Shown: positions 9,601 to 17,880, numbered from the stretch's first letter. The stretch is DNA of 41,165 bases from JACPAP01 sp035287045 (GCA_035287045.1 DATECF010000259.1:1-41165); one strand, 5' to 3'. The notes: generated by a model not told the origin, from the sequence alone. Made by a program: numbers and translations.

Positions 9601-9738
9601 GCCATTGGGCGGAATCTGCATGAATGGACCAACTACACTGGCTACGACGCCGAAGTCGGCAACGTCATCGAGCGGCGCGACAACTTTGGCTTCCCGACGT
9701 ATCGGACGTTCACGTTCAGCGTCGAAATCGAGTTCTAG
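6613..9738 (+). CDS. SusC/RagA-family TonB-linked outer-membrane transporter
   Basis: 1041 residues, a normal full SusC length. In order: signal peptide (1-30, ending PLPGQ), carboxypeptidase-regulatory domain (about 34-112, with TNADGRYELRNVPAG), plug (about 135-242, with SIKGRVAGVNLITGG, SPLIVVDGAI, then IESVEVIKGAAAASLYGSRA), and a barrel ending in Phe (FTFSVEIEF). It should import a ligand across the outer membrane using TonB energy, with the next gene product as lid. The loop motif CHSEGLLGNRC suggests a surface disulfide. It is the second gene of a three-gene operon and is translationally coupled to the plug-like lipoprotein. The ligand is unknown; nearby peptidases and the following amidohydrolase suggest peptides. 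Confidence 0.93.
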   Translation: MSRTRWLTALLGAGAMVVLAAASARPLPGQATGTIRGTVRNADDNAPIGGARVSVEALRMAALTNADGRYELRNVPAGPQSVTVRFIGFGLEMREVLSNPGQTTVADFRMRAQALMMSEVVITGVSEATSRAKLPFTVAKVTTDAIPVPPTVALGSIKGRVAGVNLITGGQPGDSSTVVLRSPTSIFKSSSPLIVVDGAILTESSVDISSQDIESVEVIKGAAAASLYGSRAASGVIQIRTNRGSQIQEGRTRLIVRSEYGTNAIMKPIEWARHHNLRMNATQTAYQTAGGLDTLERQFAAPSRFLFQDQPYPTPTYDHIASLFDPGQYMTNSLSIGHNSGTTSWLATAIQHKTAGVVKENDGYGRYDFKVNLDHRVTNDLSVSMSTFHMESKQEDPGGDTFFDFIHQAPDVDLLQPDPDGTPYIFQPDPLGIRANPLYQMATQEHWDYRGRTVGSMDLRFNPTSWLGFTANGSYDRSDRRNEDWVPRGVKTPESPTGSVGSSNLFNGQTEGINASAGLTLTRAFGDLSTKTSARVLIEHQDDKRVTANADVALVGGIPDLDAFSTLQNTSTEEKIRSQGYYLTTDLDYGERYIVSALARRDGSSLFGSEQRWHWYYRASGAWRMSAETWWPFVNTVSEFKLRYSRGTAGGRPEFADRFEVFNLGTSGITLGTLGNVFLRPEKTTEQEFGIDAVALERVSLNLSYAKQRTVDQLIQVPLPALFGFSGQWQNAGTLEGHTYEGTLDAHLIQTDKVRWGLTFIADRSRNRLVEYDRPCHSEGLLGNRCAGQVLGQMWGQRLWQSYEDLPAKHANSLDAFAINDDGLLVPVGVGNTYRNGVTGGVTDSLWGTTVTIDGTNYAWGMPQRVLDATGQPARVLIGDANPDMNWGVSSQLRVGQLNVYALIGGQIGGHVYNSTKQRMFQYSRSREEDQDGKPEELKKPSTYYTGALYNGNLASQWFVEDATYTKLREVSVRFGLTPRQLPVLSRLGMERVLLAAIGRNLHEWTNYTGYDAEVGNVIERRDNFGFPTYRTFTFSVEIEF

Positions 9739-9759
9739 GGCGACCGGAGGAATTAGACC

Positions 9760-11433
9760 ATGAAAACCGCCAAACTGACGTTGGTCTCCCTGCTGGTCGC
9801 CACCATCGCGTGCTACGACCTCGAGGTGACCAATACCAACAACCCGAACCGCGAGACGGTCATCGAGAACTCGCAAGACGTGCTGGCGTTGATCTCGAAC
9901 GGCCTGATCCAGTGGTTCAACCGCTCGGGCTCGACCTCACCGGGCGTCGCGTTAACCGTGATGGCCGATGAGTTCACGACTGGATTCCTGGATTTCGGCG
10001 GGCAGGACCTGTCCAAGGAGCCGCGGCTGGCCCTCAACAACGGCGTGGTATCGAGTAACGCCCCGCCGCACCGCGTCACCTGGCAGGACTTCTACAACAA
10101 CATCGCCGCTCTGAATACCGCGCTCCAGGCGGCAGCGGCCAGCGGCGAGCCACTGCTGGATGCGGGCGGGAACGACATGACCACCGAGGCCCTGGCCTTC
10201 GCCAAGTTCGTGCAGGGCTTGAACCACGGCTACGTCGCGCTGATGTTCGACCAGGGGTATATCTACAGCGAGACGGTTGACCCCAACGATCTCACGAAGG
10301 ATGAAGTCGTCGGCCTGCTTCGCCCATACGGCGAGGTGATGGACACCGCGCTGGCCGAGCTCGATGCCGCGCTCACGCTGGCCGCAACCAAGTCGTTCAG
10401 CTACCCCGCCTCGGCACCCAATCAGTGGTTCGTGGGATACGCCCGGACCAACCAGGAGCTGATCCGGCTCATCCACACGTACATGGCGCGGCTCATGGTG
10501 TACGTGGCGCGCAATCCCGCGGAGCGGCAGGCGGTGGACTGGAATGCCGTGATCCAGCACATCGACTTGGGGCTCACCAGCGACTTTGAGGTGATGGGGG
10601 CCGTGGACATCGTGGAAAGCTCCTACAAGAACCGAGCCGGGCGCCAGCGCACCACCACGCCCGGTGACTTCATGCGGGTGGACTACCGGCTGGTGGGCCC
10701 GGCGGACCAGGGATCGGGCTTCATGAGCTGGTTTGCCCTGCCCTGGGCGCAGCGGAACGCGTTCGTGATGACCAACGTGCAGGACCGCCGGATTGTGGGG
10801 TTGACCACCACGCCGACGACGTGCACCCGCGCCAAGGCCCGTGGAGCGGACTGCGGTCTGTACATGGGCCGTCACAGCACCACCATCTTCAATGTCGACC
10901 GCGGACTGGGTCAGCGGTCGTACTACTTCTTCCACCGCTACGGCGAGGGCACGTCCTGGCAGGACGGTCCGATTCCCATCGTGAACCTGGCGGAGATGCA
11001 GCTGCTCAAGGCCGAGGGCCTGATCCGGCTCAACCGGGCGGCGGAGGCGGTGCCGATCATCAACCAATACCGGGTGACCAACGGACAGCTCCCCGCGGTG
11101 GACATCAACGGCGTCCCCGGCACGGCGCCCAACTGTACGCCTCGCAAGCTGAGCGGCGCATGCGGCAGCCTGTGGGACGCGCTGCGGTACGAGAAGCGCA
11201 TCGAGACGCTCGGTCTCGAGGGCGGGCCGGCGTACTATGATGCGCGTGGCTGGGACTTCCTGGTGCAGGACACGCCCATCCACTTCCCGGCACCGTATAC
11301 GGATTTGGAGCTGCTCGAGCTCGAGATCTACACCTGGGGTGGCGCCGGCGGCGCCGGCGGCGCGCCCGGCATGGGCAGCGGGGCCGCACCGGCCTGGGAA
11401 ACCTGCCCGGTGGCCCTGGCGAACTGTCCGTAA
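9760..11433 (+). CDS. SusD/RagB-family lipoprotein
   Basis: 557 residues. It starts 21 bp after the SusC stop with GGAGG properly spaced before ATG 9760. The lipobox is ATIAC (Cys18). SusD features include LEVTNTNNPNRE near the mature N-terminus, TWQDFYNNIAALNTAL, and a late SusD-like block NLAEMQLLKAEGLIRLNRAAEAVPIIN with LWDALRYEKRIETLGL. The last 40 residues are a Gly/Ala-rich linker (WGGAGGAGGAPGMGSG) followed by two Cys (ETCPVALANCP), which is not part of a normal SusD core. It should form the lid of the SusC encoded just before it. A strong terminator follows. Confidence 0.92.
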   Translation: MKTAKLTLVSLLVATIACYDLEVTNTNNPNRETVIENSQDVLALISNGLIQWFNRSGSTSPGVALTVMADEFTTGFLDFGGQDLSKEPRLALNNGVVSSNAPPHRVTWQDFYNNIAALNTALQAAAASGEPLLDAGGNDMTTEALAFAKFVQGLNHGYVALMFDQGYIYSETVDPNDLTKDEVVGLLRPYGEVMDTALAELDAALTLAATKSFSYPASAPNQWFVGYARTNQELIRLIHTYMARLMVYVARNPAERQAVDWNAVIQHIDLGLTSDFEVMGAVDIVESSYKNRAGRQRTTTPGDFMRVDYRLVGPADQGSGFMSWFALPWAQRNAFVMTNVQDRRIVGLTTTPTTCTRAKARGADCGLYMGRHSTTIFNVDRGLGQRSYYFFHRYGEGTSWQDGPIPIVNLAEMQLLKAEGLIRLNRAAEAVPIINQYRVTNGQLPAVDINGVPGTAPNCTPRKLSGACGSLWDALRYEKRIETLGLEGGPAYYDARGWDFLVQDTPIHFPAPYTDLELLELEIYTWGGAGGAGGAPGMGSGAAPAWETCPVALANCP

Positions 11434-11480
11434 GGGGGCTGGGCCGACACAGGGCTCGTTCCTGAGTCTCGAAAGTGCAT

Positions 11481-11517
11481 CCTGGCCGCGTCCTTCGGGG
11501 CGCGGCCAGGGTATTTT
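11481..11517 (+). terminator. Rho-independent terminator of the SusCD operon
   Basis: Ten perfect base pairs (11481-11490 with 11501-11510), a U-G pair and two more C-G pairs close a UUCG tetraloop, followed by GTATTTT. It lies 48 bp after the SusD stop and separates that operon from the amidohydrolase gene. Confidence 0.85.
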
Positions 11518-11610
11518 CGGCGCCACAGCAACCTCCCATCCGCTCACTCCATAGCGGCACGCCCGCTCACGCCACAGATTGTCTCTCCTCTTCCTCGTCG
11601 GGAGTCCCTC

Positions 11611-13185
11611 GTGCTCAGGCACATCGCGACTTGGCTCCTCGCCGGCCTCGTGCTGGTGCCGGTCCCCATTCTGGCCCAGCAGCCTTACGATCTCATCATC
11701 CGAGGCGGCCGGCTCCTCGACGGGACCGGCAATCCCTGGTACTACGCGGACGTCGCGATCACGGGAGACCGCATCGCAGCCGTAGGGGACCTGTCCGCCG
11801 CGCTGGCCAGGCGCGTCATTGACGCGCGCGGCCTCTATGTGGCGCCGGGGTTCATTGATGTTCACTCTCACGCCGGGCCCGGGCTGGCCACGCCGGAGCT
11901 AAGCGCGGCCCAGCCGCTCCTAGCCGAGGGGTTGACCACCGTGGTGATCAACCCGGACGGTGGCGGCCCCGTGGATCTCGCGGCGCAGCGGGCGGCCCTG
12001 CTCAAGGACGGGCTCGGCGTGAACGTGGCGCAGCTGGTATCCCACGGCGCCGTTCGCGGCGCCGTCCTGAGCATGAGCGACCGCGCGCCCAGCGCCGCCG
12101 AGCTGGACCGCATGCGTGCCCTGGTGCGAGAGGCAATGGAGACCGGCGCCTTCGGCCTCTCGTCTGGGCCGTTCTACGCGCCTGGCAGCTACGCCAAGAC
12201 TGAGGAGTTGATCGAGCTGGCGAAGGTGGCGGCGCAATACGGCGGGCTCTACACCAGCCACATTAGAGACGAATCCGACTATTCCATTGGCGTGGTGGCC
12301 GCGGTGGACGAGGTCATCCGCATCTCACGCGAGGCAGCCCTCCCCGGAATCGTCTCGCACATCAAGGTGCTCGGCCCCCATGTGTGGGGATACTCGCTGG
12401 CGGTCATTCAACGCATCCAGCGAGCCCGTGACGAAGGACTCCAGGTCTTCGCCGACCAGTATCCCTACGATGCGTCGAGCACGTCGCTGACCGCGGCGCT
12501 GGTGCCGCGCTGGGCGCAGGTCGGCGGTGACTCCGCCCTGCGGCGTCGGCTGGCCGCCCCCCAGGAACGCGCGCGCATTCGCGCGGACATGGTGGAGAAT
12601 CTCGACCGGCGGGGCGGCGCGGCGCGGCTACAGATCTCCCGTCACCGAGAGCATCCCGCTATCGAGGGTCAGGCGCTCGCGGCCGTCGCCCAGGCCCGCG
12701 GCCAGGACCCGGTCGATGCGGCGATCGGGATCATCCTCGCCGGCGGGGCGGGCGTAGTGTCGTTCAACATGCTCGAGCGCGACCTGGACCTGTTCATGCA
12801 ACAACCCTGGACCATGACGTGCTCCGACGGGGACCTGGTCCGGATGGGCGAAGGAGTTCCGCACCCCAGGGCGTACGGCGCCTTCCCGCGCAAGCTCCGC
12901 CGGTACGCGCTGGACCGGCAGGTGATACGCCTGGAGGACGCGATCCGCAGCATGACCTCACTATCGGCGACGGTGTTTCAGATCCGGGATCGTGGCGTCG
13001 TGCGTCCAGGAGCGTTCGCCGACCTCGCGGTGTTTGACGCAAATGCGCTGCGAGACCTGGCAACCTACGAGAAGCCGCACCAGCTGTCGGAAGGCATGGT
13101 TTACGTCCTGGTCAACGGGAAGCTGGCGGTGGACCATGGGAAGTTCACGGGGGCAAAGGACGGAGCTGTGTTGTCGCACCGGTAG
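11611..13185 (+). CDS. Secreted D-aminoacylase / N-acyl-D-amino-acid deacylase-type amidohydrolase
   Basis: 524 residues with a GTG start and GGAG eight bases upstream. A signal peptide (1-23, ending PILAQ) sends it to the periplasm. The amidohydrolase pattern is clear: IIRGGRLLDGTGNP, metal ligands His85 and His87 in DVHSHAGP, His217 in YTSHIRDE, His250 in VSHIKVLG, and Asp406 in CSDGD. The family cleaves N-acyl groups from D-amino acids or related amides. The cysteine that in classic D-aminoacylases binds the tight zinc (GNCG motif) is here Asp116 in NPDGGG, so metal binding may differ. The gene lies after the SusCD terminator, so it is a separate unit whose substrate could be what the transporter imports. 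The exact reaction is uncertain. Confidence 0.85.
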   Translation: MLRHIATWLLAGLVLVPVPILAQQPYDLIIRGGRLLDGTGNPWYYADVAITGDRIAAVGDLSAALARRVIDARGLYVAPGFIDVHSHAGPGLATPELSAAQPLLAEGLTTVVINPDGGGPVDLAAQRAALLKDGLGVNVAQLVSHGAVRGAVLSMSDRAPSAAELDRMRALVREAMETGAFGLSSGPFYAPGSYAKTEELIELAKVAAQYGGLYTSHIRDESDYSIGVVAAVDEVIRISREAALPGIVSHIKVLGPHVWGYSLAVIQRIQRARDEGLQVFADQYPYDASSTSLTAALVPRWAQVGGDSALRRRLAAPQERARIRADMVENLDRRGGAARLQISRHREHPAIEGQALAAVAQARGQDPVDAAIGIILAGGAGVVSFNMLERDLDLFMQQPWTMTCSDGDLVRMGEGVPHPRAYGAFPRKLRRYALDRQVIRLEDAIRSMTSLSATVFQIRDRGVVRPGAFADLAVFDANALRDLATYEKPHQLSEGMVYVLVNGKLAVDHGKFTGAKDGAVLSHR

Positions 13186-13316
13186 CGGGCGGAGCGTAGC
13201 GGGGGCGTCTCGGAGCGCGCGTCAGGGAGCGCGCGCCCTGGGTCTTTTCGTCGCCTGTGGCGCGCGCGCCACTGCAGCGGGCGAAGAGACGCCCCGCGAA
13301 GCTCGCTCGCTACCGG
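13179..13316. repeat. Large GC-rich inverted repeat spanning two convergent gene ends
   Basis: CCGGTAGCG (13179-13187) pairs with CGCTACCGG (13308-13316), and these arms contain the stop codons of both flanking genes. Inside, GGGGGCGTCTC near 13201 pairs with GAGACGCCCC near 13286 with one bulge, and a 16-bp perfect palindrome GTGGCGCGCGCGCCAC lies at 13257-13272. A bidirectional terminator is the simplest reading. Confidence 0.6.
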
Positions 13317-16300
13317 CGAGGCGTCCGTTCCCACGCCGCGGTCACGGCGCCCAGCTCCGCCTCCAGCTCCGCCTTCCGGCGCTTCTGCGTCTCCGTGGGC
13401 GGATACAGGGTCCCCGGCCGAACGCCGCTGCCGTTCATATCCGAGGCCAGGCCGCCCAAGCCCCGTAACACGCCGCCGATCCGGCTTCGAAGCGCGGCCA
13501 GGGTGTCTCCGGGTGCTACGGCCGGCTGCGGGCCGAACCCACCACCGCCCCTCACGCCGGCCCGCTGGGCGAGGTCGCGGACGCGCTCTTGCAGCTCCAT
13601 CACGCTCACCAGGAACGCCTCGCGCTCGCGATACAGGGCATCCGTGAGCATGGGCATCATGGGGTCGCCCTTCACCACCACCTGCCGGCTGGACCGCGCG
13701 CCGTCCGCCTCGAGCGTCACCGTGTAGCTGCCGGGCGAGACGAATGGACCCCTGGGGCCAACCGGCTGCGCCAAACGCGGGAGCGCGGGGCTCTCCTGGG
13801 CGGGCCCTCCGCCTCCCCCACCGCCGCCAAACGAGGCCGGCGGCTCATGACGGAGATCCCACGTCACCCGGTGAATCACCCCCGGCGACCCGGGCACGTC
13901 CAGCCGCCGCACCACCCGCCCCGAGGCGTTCGCCACGGTGATGGTCGCGCGCTGCGCCGCCCTGGACAGGTGGTAATCCAGGATCGTGCCGAACGGCGGA
14001 TTCTCCCCGGCATAGGCTCCGTGGGCCCGGTAGGACGTGTCCTTCCAGTACTGGAAGATGGTCGCCGGCCGAACCGAGAAGAGGTGGGCCGGCGCGGCGG
14101 CCACCGTGGCGGACCACTCCACCAGCGGCGTGAGGTTATCCATGATCCAGATGCTCCGGCCGTGCGTGCCGAGCACCAGGTCGTTGTCTCGCGGGTGGAT
14201 TTCCAGGTCGTCGTACAGAGTGGTGGGGAGATTCGGCATGAACCGGGTCCACGACTGGCCGGCGTCGTTGGACGCGTAGAGGGCGTGTTCCGTGCCCAGG
14301 AACAACACCCGCGGATTCGCGTGGTGCTCCGCGATGACGTTGACGGACCCCGAGGGCAGTCCGGCCACCCGGGCGGTCCAGGTGCGGCCGTAGTCTTCGG
14401 TGCGGAACACGTAGGGGGCGAACTCCCCGCGGCGATGCGCGTCGAATGTCACATACGCGGTGCCCGGGCCGCTGCGTGACGCCACCACCCGACTGACCCA
14501 GGTCCGCCCAGGCAGGTCCCTGACGTTCTGCGCGACCTCGGTCCAGGTGCGACCGCCGTCCCGCGATACCTGGACGTTCCCGTCGTCGGTGCCGACCCAC
14601 AGCACGTTGGCGTCCAGGGGCGACTCCGCGATGGTGGTAATGGCCCCAAACGATGACTCGCCGTCGTGCCGCGAGAGCGTGATGTCCGCGCCGCGGACGC
14701 CCATCAGCAACCGGGTGTCCCGGTCGATGCGACGCGTGAGGTCTTCGGTCCGCTCCCAGCTCAACCCCCGATCGCGCGAAATGAACAGCCGGTTTCCTCC
14801 GGCATACACGACGCTGGGGTTGTGGCGCGACACCAGGGTGGGCGAGTTCCACTCGAACCGGTATTCCGGCTCTCCCAGCGGAGGTTCCGGCATGATGTCC
14901 AGGACGTCGCCGGTCTCGGCATCCACCCGCGTGAAACCACCGTCGTTGGAGTTGCTGTAGACATAGCGATGGCTGGTTGGGTCGGGTTGGTGATACATCC
15001 CGTCGCCGAACCCGATCTGGCGCCAGTCGTCGTTGAAGATGCCTTCCCAGTGTCGCGTGGCGCTGGGCCCCAGCCAGGAGTGGTTGTCCTGGAGCCCGCC
15101 GTACACGAAATAGGGATCCCGCATGTCCAGGCCGACGTCGTAGAACTGCGCGATCGCGAAGTTGTTGACCTTGTCGTACGTGGCGCCGCGGTCCCAGGTC
15201 TCGTAGAGCCCGCCGTCGCCGCCCAGCAGGAAGTGCTCCGTGTTGTTGGGATCGATCCACAACGCGTGGTGGTCCGCGTGCACGCCCACGTCGTAGGTGG
15301 GCGCCGTGGGCAGCTGGCGGAACGTGGTGCCGCCGTCTTCGCTCATGGACGATTGCGTACCGAGCACGTATACCCGGTTCTCGTCGCGCGGGTCAATGAA
15401 GATGTGGCTGTAGTACATGGGCCGCGGATTGAGATTGTTGACCCGCCGCCAGGTCTCGCCGCCGTCGGTGCTGCGGTAGGTCCCGCCCTGGCCGCGATGC
15501 TCGATGGTGGCGTTCAGCACCCGGGCATTGGTGGCGGCGATCGCCAGCCCGATGCGGCCGAGGTCCCCGCTCGGCAGCCCGCCGCTCAACCGGCGCCAGG
15601 TGCGACCGCCGTCCGTGGTCTTGTGGATGCCGCTCCCCGGCCCCCCGCCGTTGAAGCCCCAGGCGCGGCGCAGCCGTTGGTAGGTAGCGGCGTACAGGGT
15701 GTTGGGGTCCGCGGGGTCCATCACCAGGTCCACGGCCCCGGTGAGCGTGTCCACGTACAGCACCTTGGTCCAGGTACGGCCACCGTCCCCCGTCTTGAAG
15801 ACGCCACGTTCGGGATTGGGCTTCCACAGGTTGCCCAGCGCCGCCACATAGGCGATGTCGGGGTTGGTGGGATGCACCCGGACCTTGCCGATATGCCGGG
15901 TTTCCACCAGCCCCAGGTGGGTCCACGTGGTTCCGCCGTCCGTGGTCCGGTACACTCCGTTGCCCCACGAGGTGCTCTGGCGGTTGTTCTGCTCGCCGGT
16001 GCCCGCCCAGATGACGTTCGGATTGGAGGGTGCGATGGCGACGTCGCCGAACGTGCTCACCGGCTGGTTGTCGAAGATGGGCGTCCAGGTGGTCCCGTTG
16101 TTGGTGGTCTTCCACAGGCCGCCGGACGCGGTGGCCACGTACACGGTGGACGGATCGTTGGGCAGGGCCTCGACGTCGTGGATCCGGCCGCCTGTCACGG
16201 CGGGACCGATTTCCCGGAATCGGAGCCCCCGCAGCAGCTCCGCGCTGAGAGGCGCCTGCTGGGCACCAGACACGCTGGGAGCGATGGCGAGGGCGAGAAG

Positions 16301-16333
16301 CACGGCGGGGAGACAACGGATGCTGACGGTCAT
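13310..16333 (-). CDS. Secreted Asp-box / VPS10-like beta-propeller protein
   Basis: 1007 residues. I start it at ATG 16333, seven bases after AGGAGG, which gives a clean signal peptide ending VSGAQ; the longer frame upstream is not supported. It holds about eleven Asp-box (BNR) repeats, such as TTNNGTTW, TTDGGTTW, TGDGGRTW, TTDGGRTW, STDGGETW, SRDGGRTW, TEDYGRTW and SNDAGQSW, giving two seven-bladed-type propellers as in sortilin/VPS10 proteins. A run of eight Gly precedes the C-terminal domain, which contains a beta-sandwich (SPGSYTVTLEADG) and a helical tail. Such proteins are often labelled glycosyl hydrolases, but I see no firm catalytic residues. It is divergent from RNase D across 105 bp. 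Confidence 0.85.
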   Translation of the reverse strand: MTVSIRCLPAVLLALAIAPSVSGAQQAPLSAELLRGLRFREIGPAVTGGRIHDVEALPNDPSTVYVATASGGLWKTTNNGTTWTPIFDNQPVSTFGDVAIAPSNPNVIWAGTGEQNNRQSTSWGNGVYRTTDGGTTWTHLGLVETRHIGKVRVHPTNPDIAYVAALGNLWKPNPERGVFKTGDGGRTWTKVLYVDTLTGAVDLVMDPADPNTLYAATYQRLRRAWGFNGGGPGSGIHKTTDGGRTWRRLSGGLPSGDLGRIGLAIAATNARVLNATIEHRGQGGTYRSTDGGETWRRVNNLNPRPMYYSHIFIDPRDENRVYVLGTQSSMSEDGGTTFRQLPTAPTYDVGVHADHHALWIDPNNTEHFLLGGDGGLYETWDRGATYDKVNNFAIAQFYDVGLDMRDPYFVYGGLQDNHSWLGPSATRHWEGIFNDDWRQIGFGDGMYHQPDPTSHRYVYSNSNDGGFTRVDAETGDVLDIMPEPPLGEPEYRFEWNSPTLVSRHNPSVVYAGGNRLFISRDRGLSWERTEDLTRRIDRDTRLLMGVRGADITLSRHDGESSFGAITTIAESPLDANVLWVGTDDGNVQVSRDGGRTWTEVAQNVRDLPGRTWVSRVVASRSGPGTAYVTFDAHRRGEFAPYVFRTEDYGRTWTARVAGLPSGSVNVIAEHHANPRVLFLGTEHALYASNDAGQSWTRFMPNLPTTLYDDLEIHPRDNDLVLGTHGRSIWIMDNLTPLVEWSATVAAAPAHLFSVRPATIFQYWKDTSYRAHGAYAGENPPFGTILDYHLSRAAQRATITVANASGRVVRRLDVPGSPGVIHRVTWDLRHEPPASFGGGGGGGGPAQESPALPRLAQPVGPRGPFVSPGSYTVTLEADGARSSRQVVVKGDPMMPMLTDALYREREAFLVSVMELQERVRDLAQRAGVRGGGGFGPQPAVAPGDTLAALRSRIGGVLRGLGGLASDMNGSGVRPGTLYPPTETQKRRKAELEAELGAVTAAWERTPRR

Positions 16334-16438
16334 ACCTGCCTCCTGCGGAAGGCGAACGGCCCATGGGCAAAGGCACGCGAATGTAGTGCCGGAGACCAAC
16401 CCCTTCAACCGGAGCGCCGTGGCAGCGATGTTTGAGAC

Positions 16439-17581
16439 GTGCAACCCCAGCTGGTGACCGATCCGGCCGCGCTCCGGGAGCTGGCCGCGCGGTTGGCGCG
16501 GGCCCCCCGGATCGCGCTGGACACCGAGGCGGCGTCGTTTCACCGCTACGCCGACCGAGTCTACCTGGTGCAGGTGAGCTCGGATCAGGAAACCGCGTTG
16601 ATCGATCCGCTCGCCCTGCCCGATCTCTCACCCCTCGGGGACCTGCTCGCCAGCGAGAGCATCGAAGTGGTGTTTCACGACGCGGATTACGATCTCCGGG
16701 TTCTGGACCGCGACTACGGCTTTCGCGCCCGGCGGGTGTTCGACACGCGGATCTCGGCACAGCTGTTGGGCGAGCCGGCGGTGGGACTCGCAGCCCTGTT
16801 GGAGAAGCACTTCGGTGTGGTCCTGGACAAGAAACTCCAACGCGCGGATTGGTCCACTCGCCCCCTCACGCCGGAGATGATCGCCTACGCCGCCGCGGAT
16901 ACCAGGTATCTCACCAAGCTCCGGGACCAGATGGCAGACCAGCTGACGGCCGCAGGCCGGACGGCTTGGGCGGAAGAAGAATTCCGGCACCTGGAAGACG
17001 TGCGCTGGACCGCCTCGCAGACCGAAGACAGCTGGATGCGGCTCAAGGGCGCCAAGGTTCTGCCTCGCCGGTCGCAGGCGGTGCTGCGGTCGCTGCATCA
17101 ATGGCGGGAGCAAACCGCTCGGGCGTTGGATCGCGCGCCCTTCCGAGTGGCCCAGAACGAGGCGCTCCTGGCGATCGCCCGAGCGGCCCCCCGCGATCAG
17201 CGGGAGCTGCTCGCCGTACGCGGGCTGCCGCCGTCGGTCGGCCGTCGCTACGGAGCCCAGCTCCTGGCGGCGGTTGAGATGGGGCTAGACGACCCCCTCG
17301 ATACCCTGCCGGTGCCCACCCGCGGCTCTCGTGCGAGACCGGACGCGGCCGAGGAGGCTCGGTTCGAGCGCCTCAAGGCGCTGCGGAATCAACGCGCCGC
17401 CGAGCTGGGGTTGGAACCTGGGGTCCTGTGCCCGAACGGGGGGTTACAGGCCGTGGCGCGGGTCGCGCCGGCGACGGCCGCAGACCTCGAAGGCATCGTG
17501 GACTTGAGAAGGTGGCAGATAGCGGCGCTGGGCCCGGCCGCCATGCTCCAGGCCGTGGCCGAACGCGCGGCGGCTCAGTAG
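16439..17581 (+). CDS. rnd: Ribonuclease D
   Basis: 380 residues, close to known RNase D. The DEDDy exonuclease ligands are visible: Asp28 and Glu30 (LDTEA), Asp85 (FHDADYDLRVL), and Tyr150 with Asp154 (YAAADTRYL). An HRDC nucleic-acid-binding domain follows at about 205-285 (LRSLHQWREQTARALD, then LPPSVGRRYG). The enzyme trims 3' ends of tRNA and other stable RNA in the cytoplasm. The start is GTG 16439; a second GTG at 16454 is possible and neither has a strong ribosome site. The 3' end overlaps the convergent DUF59 gene by 7 bp. Confidence 0.92.
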   Translation: MQPQLVTDPAALRELAARLARAPRIALDTEAASFHRYADRVYLVQVSSDQETALIDPLALPDLSPLGDLLASESIEVVFHDADYDLRVLDRDYGFRARRVFDTRISAQLLGEPAVGLAALLEKHFGVVLDKKLQRADWSTRPLTPEMIAYAAADTRYLTKLRDQMADQLTAAGRTAWAEEEFRHLEDVRWTASQTEDSWMRLKGAKVLPRRSQAVLRSLHQWREQTARALDRAPFRVAQNEALLAIARAAPRDQRELLAVRGLPPSVGRRYGAQLLAAVEMGLDDPLDTLPVPTRGSRARPDAAEEARFERLKALRNQRAAELGLEPGVLCPNGGLQAVARVAPATAADLEGIVDLRRWQIAALGPAAMLQAVAERAAAQ

Positions 17582-17880
17582 CCGAGGAAGCTCCGTACCT
17601 TGGGGTCGATGCGCTCCGGCGTCCAGTAGGGCTCCCACACCAGCTCGACGTTGACGTCGGTGACGCCGTCCATGGCGCGGATCACCCGATCCACATCGCC
17701 CAGCATCTCCGGCCCCGACGGGCACCCCGGTGAGGTGAGCGTCATCTTGACGTCCACATCGCCCTCGTCGCTGATCTCCACGTCATAGATCAGGCCGAGG
17801 TCGATCACGCTCAGGTTGATCTCGGGATCTTTGACCTGGCGAAGGACTTTGCGAACGGCCTCGGCGGTCGGTAGCGCCAT
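17575..17880 (-). CDS. MIP18/DUF59-type Fe-S cluster assembly factor
   Basis: 101 residues, a single domain of normal size. Diagnostic segments are KDPEINLSVIDLGLIYDV near the N-terminus, LTSPGCPSG with the conserved Cys53, and VELVWEPYWTPERI near the end. Proteins of this family (SufT, PaaD) help deliver or mature iron-sulfur clusters in the cytoplasm. No suf genes are near, so it probably acts with a system encoded elsewhere. The Cys and DPE motif are intact. It is followed on the same strand by no obvious partner and runs convergently into rnd. Confidence 0.88.
   Translation of the reverse strand: MALPTAEAVRKVLRQVKDPEINLSVIDLGLIYDVEISDEGDVDVKMTLTSPGCPSGPEMLGDVDRVIRAMDGVTDVNVELVWEPYWTPERIDPKVRSFLGY

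Noticed and set aside
6472..9876. 1134-codon open frame on the minus strand opposite SusC
   Set aside because: It is Pro/Arg/Gly/His-rich with no motif, and lies fully antisense to a clear SusC gene. Long antisense frames are expected at this GC content.
9952..11871. 639-codon minus-strand frame opposite the second SusD
   Set aside because: It has no recognisable domain and crosses the strong terminator and two genes on the other strand.
13800..13840. Run of eight glycines in the Asp-box protein as a possible frameshift or repeat expansion site
   Set aside because: The reading frame is intact on both sides and Gly linkers are common in secreted proteins.
14666..16435. 589-codon plus-strand frame opposite the Asp-box protein
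   Set aside because: It is a shadow of the Asp-box repeats; the minus strand gives repeated, meaningful motifs.
16334..16543. N-terminal extension of the Asp-box protein to 16543
   Set aside because: ATG 16333 has AGGAGG and a clean signal peptide; the extension is Arg/Pro-rich and overlaps divergent rnd.
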